Below, in pieces: positions 53,128 through 62,254 of a stretch of DNA of 64,000 nucleotides (the first letter of the stretch is position 1; every line of letters starts with the position of its first letter). Where the stretch lies: NCBI RefSeq assembly GCF_017377745.1, contig NZ_JAFVMG010000005.1:1-64000 (forward strand), in the 5' to 3' direction. The stretch comes from Acetobacter suratthaniensis (lineage in GTDB: Bacteria; Pseudomonadota; Alphaproteobacteria; Acetobacterales; Acetobacteraceae). The notes beneath the pieces were generated by a model. It searched no databases. It worked only from the letters and a program-made list of their open reading frames with translations, and had not been told where the DNA came from. Both the position numbers and the translations under genes were made by a program.

Positions 53128-53483
53128 CAGGCTTCTTTCAGGCCGGCCAGGCGGGCGGCTTCAAGGTGGGGGGGCAGGCGGGGTGGCTGTTCGCACAGAT
53201 CGGCAAAGCCTTGTGCGATAATGGCGGCCTGCGTGCCGTCTTGCGCAACAGACAGGGCCGCGACCGATTCAAGCGCTGCGCGGATACGCGCGGCCTCATC
53301 CGCACTCAGCAGTGCGCGGGCAAGGCCAAGGAAAACCAGCACATCGTCTCCTGTGCGGGCCTCTGGCACCAGCGCCATATCAACCTGCTGGGGGGCTGTC
53401 AGCGCGCCATCGGGCAGGCGGGCGGCACAGAGGGCGAAAGCGCCTTCAACGCTCTGCACGGTCATGGGAATACCGACACACAT
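53127..53483 (-). CDS. hupF: HypC-like chaperone HupF
   Basis: A 118-residue protein starting MCVGIPMTVQ, with Cys2 conserved as in HypC, a beta-barrel core (DDVLVFLGLARALLSADEAA) and a longer C-terminal tail than HypC. HupF stabilises the large subunit under O2 in Rhizobium. It overlaps hupG by one base. Confidence 0.88.
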   Translation of the reverse strand: MCVGIPMTVQSVEGAFALCAARLPDGALTAPQQVDMALVPEARTGDDVLVFLGLARALLSADEAARIRAALESVAALSVAQDGTQAAIIAQGFADLCEQPPRLPPHLEAARLAGLKEA

Positions 53484-53489
53484 GGCGGC

Positions 53490-54164
53490 TTAGTGTCCCA
53501 TGCGGGCCAGAACCCGGGCATCGCCGTGGCGGCAGGCGTCTTCTTCGGTCGGGCGACCGCTTTCATAGGCTTCGCGGGTGACGGCGGCACTCATCAGGCC
53601 CGTATCATCCGCCTGTGTGCCATCCGCTAGTGCGGCGGGCGTGCGGGCGGTGGGGTGCAGGCCGTAATCCGCTGCCAGCATGGCCAGAACGGCCTCGGCC
53701 ACTTCCGGCACGCGGGCGGCTACGGGTGGGGTCAGGCCGCCGCCGTAATCCTGCATGTTGACCGGCTGCACCCCGATAAGTGCTACCTGACGGGGCGCAT
53801 GGCCGCGCAGGTCGAGCAGGGCCAGCACTTCCTGAAAGCCGGTCTGGTGCAGGCTCATTTTACGAGCGCCGATGGTGGCGGGCACATCCGCATCGCGCAC
53901 CGTATGCAGGGCACCCGGCGGCAGGCCGAAATCAATGGCATCGACAATAATCAGCCCGTCCAGCCCTTCAAGCTGGGGCAGCAGGTACAGACCCTGCGTG
54001 CCGCCATCCATCAGTTCGGCGGGGGGCGGAAAATGATAGCGTGCGGCGAGATATTCCACCACGCGTACGCCAAAACCTTCATCGGCCCACAGAATATTGC
54101 CAATGCCCAGTATCAGCACCCGTCCGGGGGGGCGGGCTGCCTGTTGCGTTGTGCTGGCTGTCAT
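53490..54164 (-). CDS. hupD: Hydrogenase maturation endopeptidase HupD
   Basis: From ATG 54164 a 224-residue protease; the frame extends to 54314, but the extension crosses the sigma-54 promoter. ILGIGNILWADEGFGVRVVE holds the Glu that binds nickel; the Asp in VDAIDFGLPPG and a later His (SLHQTGFQE) complete the site. It removes the 15-residue tail of HupL after nickel insertion. The C-terminal ~50 residues (from GLHPTARTPAAL) exceed the family core and have no known role. First gene of the accessory operon. Confidence 0.92.
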   Translation of the reverse strand: MTASTTQQAARPPGRVLILGIGNILWADEGFGVRVVEYLAARYHFPPPAELMDGGTQGLYLLPQLEGLDGLIIVDAIDFGLPPGALHTVRDADVPATIGARKMSLHQTGFQEVLALLDLRGHAPRQVALIGVQPVNMQDYGGGLTPPVAARVPEVAEAVLAMLAADYGLHPTARTPAALADGTQADDTGLMSAAVTREAYESGRPTEEDACRHGDARVLARMGH

Positions 54165-54245
54165 GTCTTGCCCTGTCTTCCGGCTGGCGGGTTGGGGCTG
54201 TGCTGGCGGTCTGAGACCGTGCACGGATACCCCGAACAACAAAGA

Positions 54246-54261
54246 AGCAGAAACCGTGCCA
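54246..54261 (-). promoter_or_regulatory. Sigma-54 promoter of the hupD operon
   Basis: Read on the minus strand: TGGCACGGTTTCTGCT, with GG and GC separated by exactly ten bases, the -24/-12 rule of sigma-54 promoters. It is about 80 bases before the hupD start. The identical 16-mer precedes hupS. Confidence 0.85.
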
Positions 54262-54299
54262 ACTGACAGAGTGGCAGCTATCCAACCATCCCACGACAG

Positions 54300-54335
54300 A
54301 AAACCCCGGATCACACAACTGTGATACGGGGTTTT
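54300..54335. terminator. Hairpin between hupC and hupD
   Basis: AAAACCCCG (54300-54308) pairs with CGGGGTTTT (54327-54335), with an extra inner TCACA/TGTGA stem. It ends in a T run in both directions and so is a good intrinsic terminator for hupSLC, placed just ahead of the hupD promoter. Confidence 0.75.
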
Positions 54336-54347
54336 GATGGAAAGATT

Positions 54348-54375
54348 CCTTCCAGATTGAATGGTATCTGGAAGG
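54348..54375. terminator. Second hairpin after hupC
   Basis: CCTTCCAGAT (54348-54357) and ATCTGGAAGG (54366-54375) are a perfect 10-base inverted repeat with an eight-base loop, about 30 bases after the hupC stop. Only a weak T-rich tail follows on the minus strand, so it may stabilise the hupSLC 3-prime end rather than terminate. Confidence 0.55.
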
Positions 54376-54404
54376 TTATCTTACGGTTTCTGACGGGGGC
54401 GCTG

Positions 54405-55169
54405 TTAATCGGGTCTGTCGTCGCGGAAAATGCGGTAGCCATTGGTCATGGCCGAAATCAGCGACTGGCGTGAGGTAATGTCCTCGCGCGTGACGGTATA
54501 AATATGGATCATGACAAACAGGATAATGACCCACATGCCCCAGTGGTGCAGGTAATGCGTGCCAAGGCTGCCGCCCAGCCACGGCATGACCCAGCCAAAC
54601 AGGCGGCCTTCCCAGCTATCCATGCCCGTACCATCGGAATACAGGGCAAAACCGCTCACGATCATGAACAGCCCCGTAAGCGTAAAGCAGAAGAAAAGCG
54701 CCGTGCGGGCCAGCGCATTATGCCCGATGGTGGTTTTGGCATGCTTGCGGATAAAGGCGTAAACCAGCACCTCGCCCAGCAGGTCTTTCCAGTATTCGAT
54801 TTTCCAGAACGGTATCCAGAACAGCTCGCGCGACCAGGCGTTGCCAAAAAACAGCCCCCAGATAACCCGCCCGCCAAAACCGATGGTGAACACCCATGCC
54901 GCCATGAAGTGCAGGGCGCGGATCCACCCCATCTGGAAATGGCTGCTCGCCTCTCCCGACAGGGTGGCAGGGGGTGAGCCGATCAGGTAGCCCGTGATTG
55001 CCAGCACCACGATGGAGGCCGCCGTAAGCCAGTGCCACAGCCGCACCGGCGCTTCGTAGACATAAATCTGCGTAACCCTGCGCGCGCGCAGGGTGTGGGC
55101 GGCCTGTCCGTCCAGATTGGTGCCCTTGAGGTCGTTATCGCTCAGGGGGCCGGATTGCGGTGTGCTCAT
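54405..55169 (-). CDS. hupC: Hydrogenase b-type cytochrome subunit HupC
   Basis: A 254-residue HyaC/HoxZ protein with four helices and haem His residues in VRLWHWLTAASIVVLAITGY, IRALHFMAAWVF, and YLHHWGMWVIILFVMIHIYT. It anchors HupSL to the inner membrane and passes electrons to ubiquinone. It follows hupL by 12 bases. Confidence 0.93.
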   Translation of the reverse strand: MSTPQSGPLSDNDLKGTNLDGQAAHTLRARRVTQIYVYEAPVRLWHWLTAASIVVLAITGYLIGSPPATLSGEASSHFQMGWIRALHFMAAWVFTIGFGGRVIWGLFFGNAWSRELFWIPFWKIEYWKDLLGEVLVYAFIRKHAKTTIGHNALARTALFFCFTLTGLFMIVSGFALYSDGTGMDSWEGRLFGWVMPWLGGSLGTHYLHHWGMWVIILFVMIHIYTVTREDITSRQSLISAMTNGYRIFRDDRPD

Positions 55170-55181
55170 TGCTCTGCTCCC

Positions 55182-57002
55182 TTAGCGGATGGTGACGCGG
55201 GCCAGTTCGTCTCCATCGGGCGCCATGACATGGGTGGCGCAGGCCATGCACGGGTCGAAGGAGTGCAGGGTGCGCAGGATTTCCACCGGCTGTTCGGGGT
55301 TGCTCATGGGCGTGCCCAGAAGCGAGGCTTCAAACGCGCCGATATTGCCCTTGGCGTCACGCGGGCCACCATTCCATGTGCTGGGCACCACGCACTGGTA
55401 GTTCTCGATCCGGCCATCGCGGATTTTGATCCAGTGGCCAAGCCCGCCGCGCGGTGCGGCCACAATGCCAACGCCCTTGGCTTCCTTGGGCCATGTTGCC
55501 GGGTCCCATTTGGAGACATTGGCTGTTGCCAGATCACCTGCGGCAATATTGGCAATCAGGGCATCGTAGTCATCGAGCATCTGCTGGGCGCAGTAATGGG
55601 CCTCAAGTGCGCGGGCGAGCGTGCGGCCAATGGTGGTGGGCAGGGCTTCACGCGGGGTCAGGCTGGTGCCTGCCAGCGCGTTGAAGCGGCCCAGCGCGTC
55701 ATCCACCTGCGCTTTCACGTAAGGCACACCCTTGGAATAGGCCAGAATATAGCGTGCCAGCGGCCCGACTTCGCAGGCATTGCCCCGCCAGCGCGGCGCT
55801 TTTACCCATGAATATTTGGCCGCTTCATCCACAGCCAGAATATTGGTGCGCGTGCCTTTGGCGTTTGCCCCCAGTGCGTAATGCGGGTCGGTCATGCCAT
55901 CCCACGGGTGCAGGCCGATATCTTCACGCCCTGCACCGTATTCGTACCAGCTATGGGTGACGAATTCCTGCACCTGCTCGGGGTCGCGCGGGTCTATGGG
56001 GTGGATTTCTTCCCAGTTGCCGCCCAGAATTACCCCGCCGGGGAAACGGTTGGTGGACGGGTCGCCCTGCACGGTGGGGCAATCACCATAATCCATCAGA
56101 TTGCTGGCGGACAGGCCGCCACCATACAGCCAGTTTTTGTAGTAGCTGCCGATAGCGATCACATCTGGCACATACACGTTCTGCGAGAACTCGAAGGCTT
56201 CTTGCAGCTTGAGCTTGATGAAGTTCAGCCGCTCCATGTTCAGCGGTGCGCCCGCCGCCATGTCGCCGTCGATATTGATGGCGCAGGGTACGCCGCCCAC
56301 CATGTAGTTGGGGTGCGGGTTTTTGCCGCCCAGAATGGTGTGTACCTTGACGATTTCCTTCTGGAAATCGAGCGCTTCAAGGTAGTGGGTCACGGCCATC
56401 AGATCGGCTTCGGGGGGCAGCAGATAGGCGCTGTTATCCCAGTAGCCATTGCGGAAAATACCGAGCTGCCCGCTTTCCACAAACTTCTTGAGCCGGTTCT
56501 GCACATCGCGGAAATAACCGGGCGAGGACTTGGCGTGGTTGGGCGAAACCGCCTGCTGCAGGGCTGACGTGGCGCGCGGGTCGGCCTTGAGCGCGTTGAC
56601 GGGGTTTACCCAGTCCAGCGCATGCAGGTGGTAGAAATGCACCACGTGGTCATGCCAGGCCAGCACCTTTTCCATGATCTGGCGGATCAGGAAGGCATTG
56701 GTGGGAATGCGGATGTCCAGCGCGTCTTCCACCGCGCGTACCGAGGCCAGCGCGTGACAGCCCGTGCACACGCCGCAGATACGTTCCACAAAGGCCCATG
56801 CGTCACGCGGGTCGCGGCCTTTGAGAATAACCTCAAGCCCGCGCCACATGGTGCCGGTGGATACCGCGTTGCGGATAACGTTGTGGTCATCCACGTTCAC
56901 TTCAACACGCATATGGCCTTCAATACGCGTGATGGGGTCAACCACGATCCGGCGGCCACCATTGTCGAGGGAAAAGCCGTTGGGTGTCTGGATTGTTGTC
57001 AT
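55182..57002 (-). CDS. hupL: [NiFe] uptake hydrogenase large subunit
   Basis: A 606-residue precursor with all four nickel-binding cysteines: Cys76 and Cys79 in [11 protein letters not shown] (73-83), Cys585 and Cys588 in DPCMACATH (583-591). The protease HupD would cut after His591, removing the 15-residue tail that begins VMAPDGDEL. The sequence is that of group 1 membrane-bound, H2-oxidising enzymes. It overlaps hupS by four bases. Confidence 0.97.
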   Translation of the reverse strand: MTTIQTPNGFSLDNGGRRIVVDPITRIEGHMRVEVNVDDHNVIRNAVSTGTMWRGLEVILKGRDPRDAWAFVERICGVCTGCHALASVRAVEDALDIRIPTNAFLIRQIMEKVLAWHDHVVHFYHLHALDWVNPVNALKADPRATSALQQAVSPNHAKSSPGYFRDVQNRLKKFVESGQLGIFRNGYWDNSAYLLPPEADLMAVTHYLEALDFQKEIVKVHTILGGKNPHPNYMVGGVPCAINIDGDMAAGAPLNMERLNFIKLKLQEAFEFSQNVYVPDVIAIGSYYKNWLYGGGLSASNLMDYGDCPTVQGDPSTNRFPGGVILGGNWEEIHPIDPRDPEQVQEFVTHSWYEYGAGREDIGLHPWDGMTDPHYALGANAKGTRTNILAVDEAAKYSWVKAPRWRGNACEVGPLARYILAYSKGVPYVKAQVDDALGRFNALAGTSLTPREALPTTIGRTLARALEAHYCAQQMLDDYDALIANIAAGDLATANVSKWDPATWPKEAKGVGIVAAPRGGLGHWIKIRDGRIENYQCVVPSTWNGGPRDAKGNIGAFEASLLGTPMSNPEQPVEILRTLHSFDPCMACATHVMAPDGDELARVTIR

Positions 57003-58078
57003 TGTGCGTCATCTCCCTTGTGGCGGGCCCGGCTCAGGGCGGTTAGGGCTGCGTGGGCGGCAAGGCCCGCGCCAACCGCGCCAGCGGCGACCATGCCCAC
57101 CTTGTCGGCGTTGGCTTCGATGCCAAAACCGCTGACATCCTGCAGGCGTGCGTACCACGAGCCCTTGTCCCAGAACCCGTCTTCCGAGCAGCCGATGCAG
57201 CCATGCCCGGACTGGATGGGAAAGGACACGCCATCATTCCAGCGGATGGTGGAGCAGGCGTTGTAGGTGGTGGGGCCTTTGCAGCCGACCTTGTAAAGGC
57301 AGTAGCCTTTGCGGGCGCCTTCATCGTCAAAGCTTTCGACATACTGCCCGGCATCAAAATGCGGGCGGCGGTAGCATTTGTCGTGAATACGCTGGGAGTA
57401 GAACATTTTCGGCCGCCCCTGCCGGTCAAGCTCGGGCAGGCGGTCGAAGGTCTGCATATAGGTAATGACGCCGGTCATGACCTCGGCAATGGGCGGGCAG
57501 CCCGGCACCTTGATAACCGGCTTGTCCAGAATGACCTTGTGGACAGGGGTTGCCTGTGTGGGGTTGGGCCGGGCGGCCTGCACACAGCCATAAGAGGCGC
57601 ATGACCCCCACGAGATAATGGCTTTCGCCCCGGACGCCACGCGCTTGAGCTGCTCTACAAACGGCTTGCCGCCGATGATGCAGTACATGCCGTCTTCATT
57701 CAGCGGGGGGTTGCCCTCCACGGCCAGAATGTAGTTGCCGTGGTATTTTTCCATGACCTCGTCAAGAATGGCCTCGGCCTGATGCCCGGCGGAGGCCATG
57801 AGCGTATCGTCGTAATCCAGCGAAATCATCGACAGGATCACGTCCTTGACCAGCGGATGCGCCGAACGGATGAAACTTTCCGAACAGCAGGTGCATTCCA
57901 GCCCATGCAGCCACAGCACGGGCGTGCGTGGCTTGGTTTCCATGGCATGGGCGATCTGCGGCACAAATTCGGGGCCAAGGCCCAGTGCTGCTGCGGTAAG
58001 GGAGCAGTATTTGACGAAAGAGCGGCGGGTAATCCCCTGCCGCCGCATGACGTCATAAAAAGTTTCCAGAACAGCCAT
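56999..58078 (-). CDS. hupS: [NiFe] uptake hydrogenase small subunit, oxygen-tolerant type
   Basis: A 359-residue precursor. A long Tat signal contains [11 protein letters not shown] (17-27) and carries the folded HupSL dimer across the membrane. The proximal-cluster cysteines are Cys62, Cys64, Cys65, Cys160, Cys165 and Cys194. The extra two (CTCC instead of CTGC, and CASYGC) define the [4Fe-3S] cluster of O2-tolerant enzymes such as E. coli Hyd-1, and all six positions match its mature numbering with a constant offset of 45. A C-terminal hydrophobic helix (about 322-345) anchors it. Preceded by a sigma-54 promoter. Confidence 0.96.
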   Translation of the reverse strand: MAVLETFYDVMRRQGITRRSFVKYCSLTAAALGLGPEFVPQIAHAMETKPRTPVLWLHGLECTCCSESFIRSAHPLVKDVILSMISLDYDDTLMASAGHQAEAILDEVMEKYHGNYILAVEGNPPLNEDGMYCIIGGKPFVEQLKRVASGAKAIISWGSCASYGCVQAARPNPTQATPVHKVILDKPVIKVPGCPPIAEVMTGVITYMQTFDRLPELDRQGRPKMFYSQRIHDKCYRRPHFDAGQYVESFDDEGARKGYCLYKVGCKGPTTYNACSTIRWNDGVSFPIQSGHGCIGCSEDGFWDKGSWYARLQDVSGFGIEANADKVGMVAAGAVGAGLAAHAALTALSRARHKGDDAQ

Positions 58079-58147
58079 CGGTGAAAGGCATCCTCCCGTG
58101 GGTCATCAAACGCGCACCGCCAGAGGGTGCATCCCGATGATGGAGGA

Positions 58148-58163
58148 AGCAGAAACCGTGCCA
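58148..58163 (-). promoter_or_regulatory. Sigma-54 promoter of hupSLC
   Basis: Minus-strand TGGCACGGTTTCTGCT with the -24 GG and -12 GC ten bases apart, about 70 bases before the hupS start and in the 164-base gap after hypF. It is identical over 16 bases to the element before hupD. Confidence 0.87.
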
Positions 58164-58242
58164 TCCGTGGCGATGGATTAAAATGGGCAGGAAAGCCCCT
58201 GTTGTGTCCCATAAGGGGGAAAGCGGCTGACCGGCTGGCTGG

Positions 58243-60759
58243 TCAGCGTGTTTCCATTCTGGCGCGTGCGGCGGTTATCACCGCCTGACCGAGTGCCAGC
58301 CCGCCATCGCCGGGGGGCGCAAAGGCGGGCCGCAGCACGCGCAGGCCCACCGCCTCCAGTCGGGCAACGAGTGCGCTTACCAGCAGGTCATTGGCCATTA
58401 CCCCGCCGCCCAGCACCACGGTACGCAGGAGCGGTTGTGTGAAACCGGGCGGGCAGGGTGCCTGTGGCGGCAGCAGGTTCATGACCAGATCAGTCAGCCC
58501 CGCCGCAAGGGCTGCATGAAAACCTGCGGCAAGAGTGCAGGCCGGAACGCCTCGCCCTTTGGCAGCCAGTGCCGCCGCCCAGAGTGGCGCGGGGTCGAGT
58601 TCCCACACGCCATCGGGTGTGCAGGCAAGGCCAAAAACCATGCCGGGTACGGGGGCGGGCAGGGTTGCGGCGTGGGGGAGTGTGGTGTTAGCGGCGGTTG
58701 GGCTGTCGGTTGGGCTGTCGGGGCGGCGACCGGGATGGCTGTGCGCACGGCCATCTGGTTGTCCGTCTGGTTGCCCGTTTGTCGGTTCGTCCGGCCCGCT
58801 GTCGGTCAGGGATTTTGGTAGGGTTTCCCGCAGGGCGGGGGCTTGCCGGGCCAGGGCTTCCAGCCTCATTGCGGCTTCGCCCTCATGGGTCAGGCGTTCG
58901 GAGGCGATGTCCAGCAGGGCGGCCATGGCATCGAACAGGCGTCCGGCGGAACTACAGGGTGGGGCGTTTACGCCCTTGCGCATCATCGCGCGCAGGGTGT
59001 CTAGAGGGCGGTTATGCAGAGCGGGCAGCAGGCCCAGCGCCAGTGCGTGCGTGGTGGCGTCTGGCCCAAGGGCGGTATCCAGATGGGCCAGCAGCATTCG
59101 CCACGGCTCGCGGGCGGCGCGGTCTGCGCCGGGCATGGGGGTGCGGGCCAGCCGCCCGGCGTGGTGGGCGGTGCGGTAGTCGCACAGCAGGGCTTCGCAG
59201 CCCCATGCCGTGCCATCTGGCCCCAGCCCCGTGCCGTCGAGCGCCAGCCCGATTACCGGCGCAGTGTCCGCCGCCAGCCCGTGCTCGGCCATGCAGGCGG
59301 CAATATGGGCATGGTGGTGCCAGATCGGGTGCAGGGGTAATCCGCGCTGCTGGCTGAGGGCTGTGCCAAGGCGGTGGCTGATGTAATCGGGGTGGGCATC
59401 CACCGCGACAAGGGCGGGGGTCAGGCCGAACAGGGTTTGATAGTCCGCCAGCGCCTGCCGGGCGGTGTTTTCCACGCCCTCGGCAGGCAGGTCGCCCAGA
59501 TGGTGTGACAGAAGGGCCTGCCCGTTCTGTGTCAGGCAGAAAGCGGCTTTCAGGTCTCCCCCCAAGGCCAGCACGGGCGGCAGGGTTTCAAAGCCCGCAG
59601 GCAGGGGCAGGCGGCGCGGCGCCAGACCGCGCCCGCGGCGCAGGGTCATGCTCTGGCCTGCTATCATGGCGCACACGCTGTCATCCAGCCGCCGGGCGAT
59701 GCGGCGGTCATGGTAAAGCCAGCCATCGGCTATGCCTGCGAGGTCGCGCAGGGCGGTTTCGTCTTCTATTGCCTGTGGTGCGCCGCTGCGGTTGCCACTG
59801 GTCATGACCAGTGGTTGGCCGACCTGTTCGATCAGCAGGGCATGCAGGGGTGTATAGGCCAGCATGAGGCCAATCCGATCCAGACCGGGGGCAAGGTTTG
59901 CGGGCAGGGCCGGGGTTGCGCGTACGGTAACGATGGGGGCCGAGGCCTGCTGTAAAAGGTGCAGTTCCGCCGCATTGGGGGCGGCAAAAGCGCAGGCTGC
60001 CGCCGTATCGGCCACCATGACGGCCAGCGGTTTGGTGGGGCGGTGCTTGCGGGCGCGCAGGGTGGCAATGGCCGTGGTATCCGTGGCCAGACAGGCCAGA
60101 TGGTAGCCCCCTGTTCCCTTGATGGCGAGAATTCCGCCCGCGCGTAGCAGGCTGGCTGCACTATCCAGCGGGTCTTCCCCCGGCGTGGCGGGGCCGGTGT
60201 AGCGCAGGCGGGGGCCGCAGGTGGGGCAGGCCACAGGCTCGGCATGAAAGCGGCGGTCGGCCGGGTTTTCATAGTCGGCCCGGCAGGCGGCGCACAGGGT
60301 AAACGGGGCCATGGTGGTGTTGGCCCGGTCATACGGAAAGCCGGTTACGATTGAAAAACGTGGACCACAATCCGCACAGCAGGTCAGGGCGTAGCGCCAC
60401 CGCCGCGATGATGGTGTGCGTATCTCCGTGTGGCAGGCGGGGCAGAGTGCCAGATCAGGCACGATCCCGCTTTGCAGCGCCCCGGCCTCGCTTGTGGCAA
60501 TGGTGAATGCCCCGGTAAACAGCAGCGCCTCGGGGGTGCGGGTGACGTTTTCCACCCGGGCATGGCGCGGCCCCCGCCGGAGGGCTTCGGCCAGACTATC
60601 GCGCTGGGCCTGTGTGCCGGTGGCCAGTATTTCAACATGATCGCCCCGGTTGCGCACTTCTCCCGCTATGCACAGTGCGTGCGCTGTGCGCCACACAAAG
60701 GGACGAAACCCAACACCCTGCACGCTGCCGGTTACGGTCATTCGCTCGGTGGCGCGCAT
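58243..60759 (-). CDS. hypF: Carbamoyltransferase HypF
   Basis: An 838-residue protein, longer than the usual ~750. In order: acylphosphatase domain (1-90, SVQGVGFRPFVWR), zinc fingers (about 105-185, CPACHTEIR, CCADCGPRF, CAACRADY, CPTCGPRL), YrdC-like domain (about 200-375, IKGTGGYHLACLATD), and the Kae1-like carbamoyl domain (about 390-835, HPIWHHHAHIAACMAEHG). It makes the carbamoyl group that HypE turns into cyanide. The added length is a Pro/Asp/Gly/Thr-rich linker at about 650-695. Starts one base into the hupV stop (TAATG). Confidence 0.94.
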   Translation of the reverse strand: MRATERMTVTGSVQGVGFRPFVWRTAHALCIAGEVRNRGDHVEILATGTQAQRDSLAEALRRGPRHARVENVTRTPEALLFTGAFTIATSEAGALQSGIVPDLALCPACHTEIRTPSSRRWRYALTCCADCGPRFSIVTGFPYDRANTTMAPFTLCAACRADYENPADRRFHAEPVACPTCGPRLRYTGPATPGEDPLDSAASLLRAGGILAIKGTGGYHLACLATDTTAIATLRARKHRPTKPLAVMVADTAAACAFAAPNAAELHLLQQASAPIVTVRATPALPANLAPGLDRIGLMLAYTPLHALLIEQVGQPLVMTSGNRSGAPQAIEDETALRDLAGIADGWLYHDRRIARRLDDSVCAMIAGQSMTLRRGRGLAPRRLPLPAGFETLPPVLALGGDLKAAFCLTQNGQALLSHHLGDLPAEGVENTARQALADYQTLFGLTPALVAVDAHPDYISHRLGTALSQQRGLPLHPIWHHHAHIAACMAEHGLAADTAPVIGLALDGTGLGPDGTAWGCEALLCDYRTAHHAGRLARTPMPGADRAAREPWRMLLAHLDTALGPDATTHALALGLLPALHNRPLDTLRAMMRKGVNAPPCSSAGRLFDAMAALLDIASERLTHEGEAAMRLEALARQAPALRETLPKSLTDSGPDEPTNGQPDGQPDGRAHSHPGRRPDSPTDSPTAANTTLPHAATLPAPVPGMVFGLACTPDGVWELDPAPLWAAALAAKGRGVPACTLAAGFHAALAAGLTDLVMNLLPPQAPCPPGFTQPLLRTVVLGGGVMANDLLVSALVARLEAVGLRVLRPAFAPPGDGGLALGQAVITAARARMETR

Positions 60760-62234
60760 TAGTGAACCGTGCAGGCCATGCAGGGGTCGAACGAGCGTAC
60801 GATATGCTGCACGGAAAGCGGCGTATGCTCGCCGGGTCTGACAGGGGCACCCTCCAGCGCGCGCTCCAGCGGGCCGGGTACGCCAGCCGCATCACGCGGG
60901 GAGAAGTTCCATGTTGTCGGAGCGATGATCTGATACCCGGCAATATGCCCGTTTTCCACGCGCAGCCAGTGCCCGAGCGTGCCGCGTGCGGCTTCGGTAA
61001 ACCCGGTGGACTGGCCATCGGCCAGTGGGCCGTGGGGGGTGTGCCACGGCGCACCCGGCTCAAGGGCGCGCACCCAGCGCTCCATCAGTAGGGGCAGGGT
61101 GGCCAGTTCGATCAGGCGTGCCATCACGCGCGAGAAAACGGTGCCACCTTCGCGTGCGACAAGGGCGCGGATCAGGGGTTGCCCCCGCACAAGCTGGCGG
61201 GCGATAGCCCCGGTTTCAAACGGCCTTCCGTCCAGACGCGGTGCTTTGCACCATGTATAGGCCGTGCCATCGCGCAGGTGCGGCACTGTGGTGCCTTCGG
61301 TGGGGGGGTGTACGCGCTCGTGGTCGCGCAGATGCGCGAAAGCGTGGTCTTCGGTGATGGCCTGCGGGGTAAAGGGCAGTACCGCGCCATCCGCCACGAT
61401 TCCGGCGGGCCAGAGCGGAGCCGTGCTGTGCGGGTCGCGCCCGCCCGGCCATGCGCCGCAGGTCAGAAACTGGTCGTACGCCCGGCCCAGCGTGGAGAGT
61501 TCGAGTGTTTCGGCAATGTCGAGAAACAGCCCGAAATCACTCGTCCCGTCCTGCTGGCGCCAGACGTGCAGGGCCGGGCCGTCTGCCAGCTCCACCACGG
61601 TTTCGAGCGAGGCGCCAAACAGGTTGTTTTCAAGATCGGCGCGGACACTGGCCAGTATGCCGCTCAGGCGCTGGCAGGCTTCGGCATCGACCCCGCGTGA
61701 AACACCGCCGGGCTGGATGGCGAGCGTATGCGGCCAGTGCCCCGCCAGTATACCCATGACATGCAGCAGCTCCGCACGGGTGCGCAGGGCCGCTGCCACG
61801 GCCTGCCCGCGCCCGGCGGCAAAACGGCGTAGTGCCTGCCCGTGCCAGCGGTGGTGGGCGTAGTCCGGGCGGGCAAAATCCGGCATGAAAAACAGGTAGA
61901 AATGCGTAATGAGGTCGGCCAGATTTTCCGTGGCCAGAATAATGTTGCTGGCAAGGCGGCCATTGGCGGGCGGATTGATACGCGAGAGCCCCGCCAGCGC
62001 GAGAGCCGCCGCGCGAGACTGCGAGACGGAGCAGATGCCGCAGATACGCGGGGCGATAACCAGCGCGTCCATAGGGGCGCGGCCTTCCAGAATACGCTCG
62101 ATCCCCCGGAACAGCGTTGCGTTCACCCGCGCCTCATGCACGCGGTCTCCTGCAATGTCGAGCAGGACTTCCAGATCGCCTTCAATGCGGTTGAACGGCC
62201 CGGCAATGCGGCGTACGGGCGGGGTATCGGACAT
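60759..62234 (-). CDS. hupV: Regulatory (H2-sensing) hydrogenase large subunit HupV
   Basis: From ATG 62234 a 491-residue protein; the frame opens further upstream, but that part overlaps hupU. Active-site cysteines are Cys65 and Cys68 in RICGICSVSQS and Cys485 and Cys488 in DPCMACTVH. The protein ends exactly at His491, so no tail is present for proteolysis, the hallmark of HupV/HoxC sensors. With HupU it reports H2 to HupT. Confidence 0.95.
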   Translation of the reverse strand: MSDTPPVRRIAGPFNRIEGDLEVLLDIAGDRVHEARVNATLFRGIERILEGRAPMDALVIAPRICGICSVSQSRAAALALAGLSRINPPANGRLASNIILATENLADLITHFYLFFMPDFARPDYAHHRWHGQALRRFAAGRGQAVAAALRTRAELLHVMGILAGHWPHTLAIQPGGVSRGVDAEACQRLSGILASVRADLENNLFGASLETVVELADGPALHVWRQQDGTSDFGLFLDIAETLELSTLGRAYDQFLTCGAWPGGRDPHSTAPLWPAGIVADGAVLPFTPQAITEDHAFAHLRDHERVHPPTEGTTVPHLRDGTAYTWCKAPRLDGRPFETGAIARQLVRGQPLIRALVAREGGTVFSRVMARLIELATLPLLMERWVRALEPGAPWHTPHGPLADGQSTGFTEAARGTLGHWLRVENGHIAGYQIIAPTTWNFSPRDAAGVPGPLERALEGAPVRPGEHTPLSVQHIVRSFDPCMACTVH

Positions 62235-62254
62235 GCGCTTTCCTGTCTTGCGCC

